From assembly GCA_027493445.1 (NCBI GenBank), contig JAOSKU010000001.1, positions 2,252,822 through 2,316,821 of the forward strand: a stretch of 64,000 bases of DNA, written 5' to 3'. The position numbers and the translations under genes are program-made. Of this stretch, positions 46,231 through 55,093 are shown one piece after another (position 1 is the stretch's first letter; every line of letters begins with the position of its first letter). The DNA comes from Thermoleophilia bacterium. Lineage in GTDB: Bacteria; Actinomycetota; Thermoleophilia; RBG-16-64-13. The notes below the pieces were generated by a model that had not been told where the DNA came from, did no database searches, and saw only the letters and a program-made list of their open reading frames with translations.

Positions 46231-47199
46231 TCACTGCCTGATGAACCTGCCCCTCTCGTGGCAACGCTCGCAGAACATCGGCTCATGGCAGACGAAGCAG
46301 GTCGATGTCCCCTGGTCACTCACCACCGTTCCGTGCTGCGAAGGCAGCCATTGTGCGGTGGGCGCGAAACCGGCATGATGACATTGGTTGCAGAATTGCG
46401 GGCTTTGCGGGTGGCAGCGAATGCAGCTGCTCTCGCTCTGCCGGGCGATGTCTCCGTGCCCGGAGTACCAGTACGCCGGATGCGGCATCTCCACCCCGTG
46501 GCAGCGGATGCAGAAAGTCTTGTCCCGGGATTGATGGCATTTCTCGCACACCCGGCTGTCCGAAAGAGCCGGCCGGCCGTGGGCCCGCTGCCAACCCGCC
46601 GGGTGGGGCATCTCCACGCCGTGGCATTGTTCACACCAAACCTGGACGTCGTGACACTTCTCGCAGGTGGTTCGCGTCTTGGCGTCAGGCTCCAGATGCA
46701 CCACCGGCTCGCTCAGGCCCGGGGCGATCTCGTCGATCTTGCGATGGCAGTTCTGGCAGTCGTTCGGTGCCGTCTCGCCCTGATGACAGGATAGACAGGT
46801 CATCATCATGGGAGCGGGCGTGTCGAAGTGACCCAGGGGCGGCTGGTGGCATGTAGCACACAGTACCTGGTTCTCCAGGTGGGTCCTATGCGAGAAGATG
46901 AGGTCCCCGGTCGCGGACGGCTGCTCCAAGTAATCCGGATGGCACTCCACGCAGGTGCGGAAGGGCTCGCCGCCGAGCTCCTCAGGAGCGGCCGAGGCCG
47001 TGGCCCCGGCGGTGGGCTCGGGCAGTCCCCGTAGCTCACCGAACTCCGCCTCGGCGGGGACGTCCAGAGGTTGCACCGCTTCGGACCCTCCGCGGGTTCC
47101 TCCCCAGAGGAAGAAAAGCAGGAGCCCGCCGGCCACCACCAGGACGACCGCACCCGCCGCCAGCGGCGTCCAGCCTAGGCGCCGCCGCCCAATCATCAT
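46231..47199 (-). CDS. Twelve-heme c-type cytochrome, membrane-anchored
   Basis: 322 residues with one N-terminal helix (AAGAVVLVVAGGLLLFFLW), no lipobox, and twelve CxxCH motifs. Two units read CxxCHGVEMPHPAxW followed by a histidine five or so residues later, which may supply distal heme ligands. Met-Pro-His-Pro is repeated in the paralogs. The start overlaps the stop of the upstream cytochrome (ATGA). It likely passes electrons between the membrane complexes and the lipoprotein cytochromes. Confidence 0.9.
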   Translation of the reverse strand: MMIGRRRLGWTPLAAGAVVLVVAGGLLLFFLWGGTRGGSEAVQPLDVPAEAEFGELRGLPEPTAGATASAAPEELGGEPFRTCVECHPDYLEQPSATGDLIFSHRTHLENQVLCATCHQPPLGHFDTPAPMMMTCLSCHQGETAPNDCQNCHRKIDEIAPGLSEPVVHLEPDAKTRTTCEKCHDVQVWCEQCHGVEMPHPAGWQRAHGRPALSDSRVCEKCHQSRDKTFCIRCHGVEMPHPAYWYSGHGDIARQSESSCIRCHPQSPQFCNQCHHAGFAPTAQWLPSQHGTVVSDQGTSTCFVCHEPMFCERCHERGRFIRQ

Positions 47200-48031
47200 G
47201 CCCCACCACCTTGGCCGTGGGTCCGATGCAGATCATGACAGGCGGTGCAGTCCTCTACTGCGTGACACAGAAGACAGCTCTCCCGGTCCGAGCGGGCTGC
47301 GTCCTGATGCGTGGTCCCCCAGTCGGCGGCATGCGGCATGGGTGTGCCGTGACAAGCCGCGCACAGCTTCGGTTCATGGCAGCGCGTGCAGATGTTGGAG
47401 CCCTTCTCGGCTACGACCACACCGTGGGCCGAGGTCCAGCCGGCCGGGTGGGGCATCTCCACCGGGTGGCACCTCAGACAGTAGTCCTTCTCGTGACACC
47501 GAGAACACACCTGCATCTGCGGGTAGGCGATCTGCCCGTGCTTCTCGGTCCACTGCGCGGGGTGCGGCATCTGCAGTCCGTGACACTCCTGGCAATGAAG
47601 ATAGACGTTGTGGCAGCGCCCACATACCTCGCCCCCCTGCTGCACGACCAGGGCTCCATGGCCCTGCTGGAAATCGGCGGGGTGGGGCATGTCGATGCCG
47701 TGGCACGCAGCACAGAGGGCTGGGTCCGGCAGGGGAGCGCCTTCGTGCCCCACGGCGGCGTGACAGGTCGAGCATGTGATCCGTTGTTTCACGTGCAGCT
47801 GATGGGAGAACTCCTTGGGATTCTCCCCGCCGGTGACCTGGGAGAAATCAGTGTGACAGGTCAAGCAGGTCTCGTCGGCGATGGGTAGTACGAGGACCTC
47901 GGTGGTCGTGGGCTGGGAGCCCTTGGCTCCCCATCCGCGGCGCCGCACCCCGTCGCAGCGAGCAGGGCCGCGGCGAGGAGCACGAGGAGCACCACCCACG
48001 GCCGGGCGGGGGCGCTTCCGCATCCATCCAC
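47196..48031 (-). CDS. Eleven-heme c-type cytochrome lipoprotein (frameshifted)
   Basis: Eleven CxxCH motifs, with four MPHP/MPHA-x-x-(W/F) units, the most in the family. The lipoprotein signal (VVLLVLLAAALLAATGC) is in a different frame from the heme domain; adding one base to the C4 run at 47929-47932 joins GAADG to GAKGSQPTTT. The GTG at 48031 with GGAGAG is then the start and the protein is about 278 residues. Without the repair the heme domain would have no export signal, which is not credible for a c-type cytochrome. Confidence 0.82.
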
Positions 48032-48065
48032 TATGCGCTCTCCTTCGATCGGGCCGCGACTCCGC

Positions 48066-48968
48066 TCATCCCCCAAGGACACCCCTCTTCTTGCCGGTGT
48101 CCACGTGGCAGTTCGCACAGACCACCGGTTCGTGGCACTCGAAGCACGACTCCGCCCCGCCGACTGTTACCACTGCCTCGTGCTGCGTGCCCCAGTCGGG
48201 CAGCTCGTCGAAGGCGCTGTGGTGACATTCGTCGCAGTACTGCTGGGATTCGTGACACATCAGGCAGGCTGCGCGCACCTGCTGGGCCGGCTGTTGGTGT
48301 GCCACCGGCACCCAGTCCTCCGGGTGAGGCACCTGTGTCTGGTGGCAGCTCTCGCAGAAGCTGTCCTCGTGACACATCTTGCAGTACAGCCTGCGTTCGA
48401 GAGCGGCGCGGGCATGGCGGGCCACACCCGCCCCTGGCTGCAGCACCCAAGCGGCCTGCTTGTGATCGGGCGTGATCGTGGCGATGTCCGCAGTGTGGCA
48501 GACATCGCAGCCGGTGGGAGCCAACTCCCCTCCCTGTCCGTGGATCGTCCCGTGGCAGGTGAAGCAGGTCTCCACGGAGACATGGAGGATCCTGCCCGGC
48601 TTGTGGGGAAACTCCTGGTGGCAGGCCGCGCAACGGATGCCTTTGGCGAAGTGGGCCGGGTGGTTGAACACCAGCTTCCTCTCTCTTCGCCAGTCGAGCT
48701 CCCGGTCCAGCCGATCATGGCAATTAGCGCACAGCGAGATGAACTCGGCCGGGTTTTCCCCCGACTCCTGCCCGGTAGCCTCCGCCACCAGCTCCTGCTG
48801 GAGGCCGGTCGTGACGGTCACCGTCTCCGTCTCACCGCAACCTCCCACCAGGAACACCAATCCTGCAAGGGCGAGCATCAGCGCTCCAACCATGAACAAC
48901 CCTGCCTGTGACCGGCCCCGGGCAGGCGTTCGCAACAGTCCTCCGCTGTCGTCCGATCGGGCGGCCAT
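48066..48968 (-). CDS. Ten-heme c-type cytochrome lipoprotein
   Basis: 300 residues. The hydrophobic signal ends in FLVGGC; ten CxxCH motifs follow (CANCH, CAACH, CFTCH, CDVCH, CKMCH, CESCH, CLMCH, CDECH, CFECH, CANCH). The heme order and the paired motifs CxMCHEDSFCESCHxTQVPHP closely parallel the ten-heme protein at 45.2 kb, so these two are the nearest paralogs of the group. The ATG at 48968 has AGGAGGG. The gene follows a cytochrome b gene by 38 bp. Confidence 0.9.
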   Translation of the reverse strand: MAARSDDSGGLLRTPARGRSQAGLFMVGALMLALAGLVFLVGGCGETETVTVTTGLQQELVAEATGQESGENPAEFISLCANCHDRLDRELDWRRERKLVFNHPAHFAKGIRCAACHQEFPHKPGRILHVSVETCFTCHGTIHGQGGELAPTGCDVCHTADIATITPDHKQAAWVLQPGAGVARHARAALERRLYCKMCHEDSFCESCHQTQVPHPEDWVPVAHQQPAQQVRAACLMCHESQQYCDECHHSAFDELPDWGTQHEAVVTVGGAESCFECHEPVVCANCHVDTGKKRGVLGG

Positions 48969-49006
48969 CGGACGGCCCTCCTCTTGCCCCACCCGCGGAT
49001 ACACGA

Positions 49007-49712
49007 TCACTCCGGCTTGATCTTGCCCTCGCGGACAAGACGGTCGTACCAGGCGGCCTTGTCGTGCTTTAAGTGCTCGATCGGCAGCTTGCCGGTGAAG
49101 ATCACCGGATCCATGGGAAAGACGTTCATCCGCAAGTGCGAGTTGTACAGATGGACGAAGAGGATCCAGCCGATAGCCAGGATCGCCTCGTCGCCGTGGA
49201 TGATGCGGGCCACGTTGAGGAAAATGCCCGAGACCAGCTGACCCGTGATCGTCGGGAACCACAAGGCGAAACCCGAGGTACCGATCATGGCGATCCCCCA
49301 GAAGACCGCGAACCAGTCGAACTTCTCCCAGAAGGTAAAACGCTCGAACCGGGGCCGTTCGCCTCGGTCGAAGAACCACTTGACCATGCCCACCGCATCG
49401 GCCAGATCCTTCTTCCGGAACATGATCGAATCCGGCCCGAAGACGTCGGCTCGTTTGATGACGATCCAGTAGGCCAGGTACAAGGCGTGCACCACGAAAG
49501 TGGCCACCATGAAGCCCGCCATCACACGGTGGATGAGACCCGCGTTGTGGACCCCACCCCAGAAGCCCATCATGGCCTGGGCCCAGAAGTCGTAGCTGTA
49601 CTTGAGGGGGAGGTCCGGTCAGCGCGCAGCCTATGAACGTCGTCATCATGACGAAGTGGCTGATCCGATGGTAGACCGAGAAGCGGACGTAGTAGTCCTT
49701 ACCCTCTTCCAT
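49007..49712 (-). CDS. Cytochrome b subunit (FdhI/HyaC type), frameshifted
   Basis: A membrane cytochrome b with four to five helices (HRISHFVMMTTFIGCALTG, AGLIHRVMAGFMVATFVVHA, WILFVHLYNSHLRMNVFP). Histidines in these helices would bind two b hemes. The frame breaks after ALTG; one extra base near 49606-49614 explains it, and the repaired tract reads like LPLKYSYDFWAQ, matching the intact paralog at 50.8 kb. Joined length is about 234 residues. It is adjacent to the seven-heme gene (stop and start abut), so the two likely form a quinone-linked b/c module. Confidence 0.83.
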
Positions 49713-50735
49713 CTAGACCTCACCTCCGTCCTTCTCGTCGCGGCCGCCCGTCTGGTCCCCGTCCGGAAGGCCAGACTGTCCTTCGTTGCCCGGCCCCCGC
49801 GAGCGCACCGACTCCTCCTCGAGCGCCCGGATGAATCCGAACAACCGGCCCAGGCCCCGTCCAAAAACGCCCAGGATCATGCGGGTCTCTTTCTGCATGT
49901 GCACCGTGGTATAGGCGATCCCGGTCACCAGCACCACGATGAGCAGGGTGCTGAAGAACAGATACACGGCGCGCACCCCCCACCACGCGTTCTCGAACCC
50001 CTCTTCCAGGTGCATCTGAAAGTAGGTAAAGCCCTCGGTGGCTCCCGGATGACACTTGCGGCATTGCTGTACGGTCTCGGCCTCACCCGATTTCAACGCC
50101 AGGTTCTCGTGGAAACCGTGGCAATCGAAGCAGGTGGCCGCCCGCTCGTAGCCCAAGGATAGAGCCTTGAAATGAAACTCGTGCTTGGCCTTCTCGAACT
50201 TGTCCTGATGACAGCGACCACAGGAGTCTTGGGCCATGCTCATTTTGAAATCGGCCGTCTCTGCCCCCAGGCGCACCTGTCTGATCTCGTGCGAACCGTG
50301 GCAGGAGATGCAGATGGGACCCGCTTCGTCCTGGTAGTAGAGCCGGGCGTGGGTCGACGTCTGGTAGGCCATGAAGGCATCGGAGTGGCAGCTCTCGCAG
50401 GCTTCGATGGCCACCTGGCGGAAGTCCTTGCTCGCATCGAGCTGATGCTGGGGGATGGTGAGAACATAGCCCCGATGGCAGCTGGAGCAGGCGTTGCTCC
50501 CATGCACCGAGCCGGAAAAGGCCTCCGGATCGACGTAGAGCGACGTAGGGCCGTTGGGCTCGGGGGTTGGATCGGTGAAGTTGGGGTCGCCGTGGCAGAT
50601 CAGGCACCCCTCGGGGTCGAGGGCCCACGCGCTCCCTCCCAGCGCCAGCGTGAGCAACGCGGCCATGAGCACCACCAGAGCGGCCCGACGCCCCAGCGCC
50701 GGCTCCCATGACCGGCCCGATCTCGTCGCGCCCAT
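49713..50735 (-). CDS. Seven-heme membrane cytochrome c (module copy 2)
   Basis: 340 residues. A cleavable signal (ALVVLMAALLTLALGGSAWA) leads to seven CxxCH motifs (CLICH, CSSCH, CESCH, CISCH, CGRCH, CFDCH, CRKCH) and a C-terminal helix (AVYLFFSTLLIVVLVTGIAY) with a charged cytoplasmic tail. It is paralogous to the seven-heme protein at 51.7-52.6 kb. The ATG at 50735 has GGGGG before it. It is paired with the cytochrome b gene that follows and probably takes electrons from it. Confidence 0.9.
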   Translation of the reverse strand: MGATRSGRSWEPALGRRAALVVLMAALLTLALGGSAWALDPEGCLICHGDPNFTDPTPEPNGPTSLYVDPEAFSGSVHGSNACSSCHRGYVLTIPQHQLDASKDFRQVAIEACESCHSDAFMAYQTSTHARLYYQDEAGPICISCHGSHEIRQVRLGAETADFKMSMAQDSCGRCHQDKFEKAKHEFHFKALSLGYERAATCFDCHGFHENLALKSGEAETVQQCRKCHPGATEGFTYFQMHLEEGFENAWWGVRAVYLFFSTLLIVVLVTGIAYTTVHMQKETRMILGVFGRGLGRLFGFIRALEEESVRSRGPGNEGQSGLPDGDQTGGRDEKDGGEV

Positions 50736-50805
50736 CAGTGCCCCCTTCGATACATGTCCGCGTTCCTTTCCTCGAAAGCCTCTCCGCCGGTCGCCCACGT
50801 GCGGC

Positions 50806-51657
50806 CTAGAAGACCAGGGGCCAGATGATCAGCAGGAACGTGTACGTCGCCGCCAGGAAGGCGAAGACGGTCACGGCCGCGGTAATCCAGCCGAACATGC
50901 GCCGCCTTTGAGGCGAGGGGGCAAGGGTTACCACCTGGTCCAAGGTGCCGTCCTTGAGCCGGTTCTCGTACTCCAGCGGCCTCTCGTGCACGTAGTGCTC
51001 CACGGGCAGGTAGCCCGAGAAGATCACTTGGTCGGCGGGGAAGGACTCCGGCCTCCCGTGTGCCGAGAAGAAGTGGACGAAGATGAAGATGACGCCGGTA
51101 GCCAGGAAGGCCTCGTTGGAGTGGATGACAAGGGCCACATTGAGGGTCACGCCCGGCAGGATCCTCGTCGTGGCTTCGGGGAACCACATCATCAGCCCCG
51201 AGCCCCCGATCAGCACCGTGCCGGCAAAAAGCGCCCAGTAGTCGAACTTCTCCCAGTACGTAAAGCGGTTGAGAGCCGGCTTCGGCCCCCTGCCGAAGAA
51301 CCAGCGGAACATGCCCTTCATGTCCTGCCAGTCCTTCTTGCCGGGTACGATGGAGTCGTCGCTGAAGATTGGTCCTTTGCGGGCAGCGACGTACCAGGCC
51401 ATGTAGCCGGCCTCGAGCACGAAGTAGAGGATGTTGAGCACCGCGCTGGTCCGATGGATGAACCCCGCGGCCTCCACCCCCCCGATGGCGTTCATCAGCT
51501 GCTGGGAGAAGTAGCTGTCCTTGAACTTCAAGGGAAGGCCGGTCAGGACCAGGCCGAAGAAGCTGGTCATCACCAGATAATGATTGAACCGGTGGAAGGC
51601 GCTGAACCGCCGGTAGACCAGACGGACGCCCTCGGTGGCAACGGTGCCGGTGGTCAT
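50806..51657 (-). CDS. Cytochrome b subunit (FdhI/HyaC type), intact
   Basis: 283 residues with about five helices. Family tracts: FSAFHRFNHYLVMTSFFGLV, AAGFIHRTSAVLNILYFVLE, GVIFIFVHFFSAHGRPESFP. A C-terminal helix (AAVTVFAFLAATYTFLLIIW) extends beyond the copy at 49 kb. Such subunits carry two b hemes and link menaquinone to an outer redox partner. The ATG shares one base with the upstream stop (TGATG), so it is coupled to the seven-heme gene. No formate dehydrogenase or hydrogenase gene accompanies it. Confidence 0.9.
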   Translation of the reverse strand: MTTGTVATEGVRLVYRRFSAFHRFNHYLVMTSFFGLVLTGLPLKFKDSYFSQQLMNAIGGVEAAGFIHRTSAVLNILYFVLEAGYMAWYVAARKGPIFSDDSIVPGKKDWQDMKGMFRWFFGRGPKPALNRFTYWEKFDYWALFAGTVLIGGSGLMMWFPEATTRILPGVTLNVALVIHSNEAFLATGVIFIFVHFFSAHGRPESFPADQVIFSGYLPVEHYVHERPLEYENRLKDGTLDQVVTLAPSPQRRRMFGWITAAVTVFAFLAATYTFLLIIWPLVF

Positions 51658-52592
51658 CAGTGACCTCCCTTTCCGAAGTACAACCCATCTTTGATGCCCC
51701 TGTAAATGTAGAGCAGGGTGTGAATGCCACCGAAGGAGAACACCGCGATGATCAGCACCAGATAGAACACGGCGACAAGGAAGACGATAACCGGTGCCTT
51801 GGGCGAGGTCGGCGTGATGTGCACCAGAAAGGTCGTGAAACCCTGAGAGGCCTGGGGGTGGCACTGCTGGCAGGTGCTCAGGATGTTGGCCCGGGACAGC
51901 GTCGACTGCGGGTTCGATATGGGCAGAATGCTGTGCGCCCCATGGCAGTCCACGCAGGTGGCGGCCGCTTCGCGGCCGAGCGTGATGGCCTTACCATGAT
52001 AGGTGTCCAAGAACGTCGACTCGCGGCCGCCGTGGCACGTCCCGCACACATCCTGGATGCTCTGCCGGTACTCGAGGGTGGCCACCTCCTGGATGGCGTG
52101 CGTCCCGTGGCAGTCCACACATTCGGGGGCCTCCACGCCGTCGCTGGCGATGTCCCGTGTCAGTGTGCCGTGATAGCTCTGCTTGTACATCTCGAACTGG
52201 TCGTCGTGGCAGTTGCGGCAGGCCTCCCCGGCGGTCTCGGCGAAGAACTCGGCGTTGGTGACCATTTGGTGCGGATCGTGGCTGAAGCCCGTGTGGCAGG
52301 CGTTGCAGGGCAGGAGCCCGTGCGCCGAGTCCTTGTAGGCGGCCGGGTCGACATAGAGATCCTTCTGCTGCTCGTCGACCTGCAGCCTGCCGAGATACTC
52401 CTGCCGGTGGCAGGTGAGACATCGGTCCGTCAGACTGGTCTCGGGGACGGTGGTCTGAGTCTGCGCCAGCGCGGGCACGGCCACAAGCATGAGCGCGGCC
52501 AGGTACAGCACGAAGGCGCTGAAGGCCCACCGCATCAAGAACGTGAATTCTTTCGCTAGTCCGCTCACACTATTTCGAGCCCCTCCTGCCAA
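51657..52592 (-). CDS. Seven-heme membrane cytochrome c (module copy 1)
   Basis: 311 residues. A signal sequence ends near VAVPALAQ; then come seven CxxCH motifs (CLTCH, CNACH, CRNCH, CVDCH, CGTCH, CVDCH, CQQCH) and a C-terminal helix (VIVFLVAVFYLVLIIAVFSF). The TTG start at 52592 lies just after AAGGAGGGG, a better site than the GTG at 52568. With the next gene it forms the first of two c/b modules in tandem. Confidence 0.9.
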   Translation of the reverse strand: MAGGARNSVSGLAKEFTFLMRWAFSAFVLYLAALMLVAVPALAQTQTTVPETSLTDRCLTCHRQEYLGRLQVDEQQKDLYVDPAAYKDSAHGLLPCNACHTGFSHDPHQMVTNAEFFAETAGEACRNCHDDQFEMYKQSYHGTLTRDIASDGVEAPECVDCHGTHAIQEVATLEYRQSIQDVCGTCHGGRESTFLDTYHGKAITLGREAAATCVDCHGAHSILPISNPQSTLSRANILSTCQQCHPQASQGFTTFLVHITPTSPKAPVIVFLVAVFYLVLIIAVFSFGGIHTLLYIYRGIKDGLYFGKGGH

Positions 52593-52611
52593 CCCGCCCC
52601 TCCTTTACGTA

Positions 52612-52774
52612 AGGCTCGTTTCAAAACGAAGCCTTGGCCGCCGCGGCCGCCCTGGCCGGACCGATGCGGTGTCCTCAGTCACGCCCGTAGCGCTGCTACG
52701 AGCGGTCCCTGCGTCCTTGCATCGCCCGCGCCCAGCGCATCCTGACGGCGAAGCGTCATTCTGAACCGAGCTCC
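52612..52774. repeat. Dispersed repeat, full-length copy R7
   Basis: About 163 bp. Left end AGGCTCGTTTCAAAACGAAG; right end, other strand, AGGAGCTCGGTTCAGAATGA. The core has CGCCCGTAGCGCTGCTACGA and CCCTGCGTCCTTGC. It lies between two cytochrome genes of the same operon, and its right arm supplies the last codons and stop of the upstream cytochrome gene. Confidence 0.88.
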
Positions 52775-53738
52775 TGCTTGCTCGAGACTCCCTCTTTAGT
52801 GTGGCAGTCTACACAGAAGTTCGGCGAATGGCAGACCAGGCACGGTTCCCCGCCACCCTGCGCGAACTCGGAGTGCGAGCGCGCCCAGTCCGGAGGGTGC
52901 TGCACCTTGTGGCACTTGTCGCAGAAGTCCTCGTCGTGGCAGCCGAAGCAGGTCTCGCGACCATCGACTTCGACGATGTTGCGGTGGGTATACCGCCAGG
53001 TGGCATTCTGGTGGCTGGCCGGTGGCTGGCTGTGGCAGTTCTCGCAGAAGTTCGACCTCTCGGTGTGACAGCGACGGCAGTCCTCGATCCGCTCCCTGGC
53101 CATCTTACCGTGGTTCTGGATGGCATCCTGGGGATGCGCTTCACTCTCCGAGGGCGGCGTCAGATGGCAGGTCTCACAGGCGTTCGGCGCCTTCTGGCCG
53201 TCGTGGCACATGTAGCAGACGTCCATGGGCGGAGCCCCGCCGGCCGCACCTTCGAGAGGGTGCACCACGTTGAAGTGGCAGTCGGCGCACAGCAGGTCGC
53301 GCATCTCCACATGCTCGCGGTGGGGAATCTTGATGTCCCCGCTCGGCGAGACCTCGCGGTCGAGACTGTGGCACTTGAGGCAGCTTTCGTTTGAAGGACG
53401 CTTCACGTCGGGGGCATCTCGCCCTCACCGAAGAAGTTGGCGTAGATCTCCTTGTAGGAGAGCACCTTGTGCTCCAGCTGCTTGATGAAGCCGGGCTCGA
53501 CGTGGCACGCGATGCAGTTGACGTTTGCGTGGGTGGACTGTTCCCACAGCTCCACCGGCTCCACCATCAGGTGACAGTTCGAGCAGAAGCCGGGGGTGGA
53601 GGTCATGGCCACCGGCAGATAGACCGCGGAAAAGGCCACGAACCCGATGGCCGCCAACATCAACACCAGGTAGCGATACTTGACCCGGACCGCCCGCCCG
53701 GTCTCGTCGTAGACCCGCAGGAAGCCCGGCCAGCGCAT
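52756..53738 (-). CDS. NapC/NirT-like twelve-heme cytochrome (frameshifted)
   Basis: The N-terminal part has a membrane helix (YLVLMLAAIGFVAFSAVYLP) and NapC-like CSNCH and CIACH. The rest carries ten more CxxCH. The frame breaks at GEMPP: one base is missing from the G5 run at 53410-53414, and the restored junction GEMPPDVKRPSNESCLKC lines up with GRAEMPDEIRSATNENCLQ in the neighbouring paralog. Joined length is about 327 residues. NapC-type proteins oxidise menaquinol and pass electrons outward. The start abuts the upstream stop. The stop lies inside repeat R7. Confidence 0.85.
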
Positions 53739-54521
53739 CTACTGGAACCTCTCTTGCATCCGCTCTTCCTCGGTCAGTTTCTCGAAGGTGCCGGTGGCGT
53801 GGCAACCGCTCTCTTCGCAGAAGCTGGCGTCACTATGGTGGCACTTGAAGCAGTCCCGCTCGCGCCCCTTGGCGATCGCGGCGTGATCCTCCAGCGCCAG
53901 CTCAGGATGCTCCTCGGCGGCCGTGGGAGGATCGCGGTGGCACGTGGTGCACGAGTTGGGCGCGCGTTGGCCGTCGTGGCACATGGCGCAGACGCCCATG
54001 GGGGGTATGGGCGTGCCTCCGTCGAGGGTATGGACCACGTTGAAGTGGCAGTCCTTGCACTCCAGGCCCCGCATCTCCACGTGCTCCTTGTGAGGGATGA
54101 TGAGGTCACCCGAAGTGGAGGCGGTGCGGTTGGTGGTGTGACACCCGGCCTGCAAGCAATTCTCATTCGTGGCGGAACGGATCTCATCAGGCATTTCGGC
54201 CCGCCCCACGAGGTTCAGGTAGACGTTCTTGCTGACCACGATCTGATTGACCAGATGGTTGATCACCCCCGGCTTCACGTGGCAGTTGTCGCAGCCGAAC
54301 TTGGAGTGAGTCGAGTTCTCCCACGACTTGACAAACGGCTCCATCACGTGGCAGTTGAAGCAGAAGCTGGGAGTGGTCGTTACGTAGAACGGGACGAAGA
54401 GGAAAGCCACCGCGACGGCTGCGATGCCGAGAACAACCAGAACCAGATACCTCTTCTTGATCCGAACGGCGCGACCACGCCTATCGTACACGCGGAAGCG
54501 CAGGGGTCTTTCCTCAGCCAT
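53739..54521 (-). CDS. NapC/NirT-like eight-heme cytochrome with two CX4CH motifs
   Basis: 260 residues. One N-terminal helix (YLVLVVLGIAAVAVAFLFVP), then CFNCH, CDNCH, CKDCH, CAMCH, CTTCH and CFKCH plus two wider sites, CLQAGCH and CEESGCH. CX4CH sites are known from sulfate-reducer cytochromes c3. It is a paralog of the following gene over its whole length and heads the minus-strand cytochrome operon. Quinol oxidation is inferred from the NapC-like front end. Confidence 0.88.
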   Translation of the reverse strand: MAEERPLRFRVYDRRGRAVRIKKRYLVLVVLGIAAVAVAFLFVPFYVTTTPSFCFNCHVMEPFVKSWENSTHSKFGCDNCHVKPGVINHLVNQIVVSKNVYLNLVGRAEMPDEIRSATNENCLQAGCHTTNRTASTSGDLIIPHKEHVEMRGLECKDCHFNVVHTLDGGTPIPPMGVCAMCHDGQRAPNSCTTCHRDPPTAAEEHPELALEDHAAIAKGRERDCFKCHHSDASFCEESGCHATGTFEKLTEEERMQERFQ

Positions 54522-54651
54522 GGATACCCTCTACGTCTGATCGACCCATCACCGGCCCCAGCCTCGCATCTACGGACCCAATCATGCGGGCGGCGGCCAA
54601 TCTGCTCCTCTTCCCGCGGGCCCCCGGCGCGGTCAAGAGCAAACCACAGTT

Positions 54652-54680
54652 TTCACAAGCGGCCCGCAATTTGCTACTAT
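54652..54680 (+). promoter_or_regulatory. Promoter of the small membrane protein gene
   Basis: TTCACA (54652-54657), 17-bp spacer, TACTAT (54675-54680) in an AT-rich stretch of the 220-bp divergent gap. A Rex-like half site (TTGTGAA on the minus strand) overlaps the -35. Confidence 0.55.
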
Positions 54681-54740
54681 AGCATCGTTTTGATGGCTGT
54701 CTACCCCTAACAATTCCGGCTCTCGAGAGAGGGGGCGACG

Positions 54741-54929
54741 TTGAGCTCACGGTTCGACTTCCCGAATGTCATCGGCCTTCTGTTCATCCTAGGCGCCATC
54801 GCTTTGTGGTCGCAGGCGGCCTTCGCGTTCCTGGACGTACAGCTCATCGACTTCCTCATCTACACCGTCCTGGGCTTCGTGATGGCCATCTCGGGCGGCT
54901 ACCTGCTGAAACCCCCCGGCACTCGCTAA
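54741..54929 (+). CDS. Small two-helix membrane protein
   Basis: 62 residues with two helices (VIGLLFILGAIALWSQAAFA and LIDFLIYTVLGFVMAISGGY). The TTG start follows GAGAGGGGGCG. Its own promoter and place among respiratory genes suggest a small subunit or assembly factor of a membrane complex, but I recognise no family. Repeat R8 begins at the base after its stop. Confidence 0.62.
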   Translation: MSSRFDFPNVIGLLFILGAIALWSQAAFAFLDVQLIDFLIYTVLGFVMAISGGYLLKPPGTR

Positions 54930-55093
54930 CAGGCTGCTGAGAAATGACGCTTCGCCGCCGGGGTGCACTGGGTACGCGCAAGGCTAGGACGCAGGGAGCG
55001 CTCGTAGAAGCGCTTCGGGCGCGACTGAGGACAACGCATGGCGCCGCCCAGTGCGCTCCGGCGGCCGAGGTTACGTTTTTCAGCAGCCTGCTG
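54930..55093. repeat. Dispersed repeat, full-length copy R8 (reverse orientation)
   Basis: About 164 bp, the only full copy on the opposite strand to the rest, matching the plus orientation of the gene before it. Ends CAGGCTGCTGAGAAATGACG and TTTTTCAGCAGCCTG are inverted. It starts right after a stop codon and ends at the possible GTG start of the next gene. Confidence 0.88.

Noticed and set aside
45191..48968. Nitrite, hydroxylamine or tetrathionate reductase among the multiheme proteins
   Set aside because: All attachment sites are CxxCH; I saw no CxxCK active-site motif or other catalytic signature.
49007..51657. Formate dehydrogenase or NiFe hydrogenase, suggested by the cytochrome b subunits
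   Set aside because: No large-subunit or iron-sulfur-subunit gene is present nearby; the partners are multiheme cytochromes.
53403..53406. ATGA overlap suggesting two coupled genes (a short NapC-like diheme protein and a separate multiheme protein)
   Set aside because: Restoring one base in the adjacent G5 run gives a continuous protein that aligns over its length with the tandem paralog; two separate genes would leave the second without an export signal.
54640..54660. Second Rex operator in the divergent cytochrome promoter region
   Set aside because: Only one half (TTGTGAA on the minus strand) matches; the other half does not, so support is too weak for a separate call.
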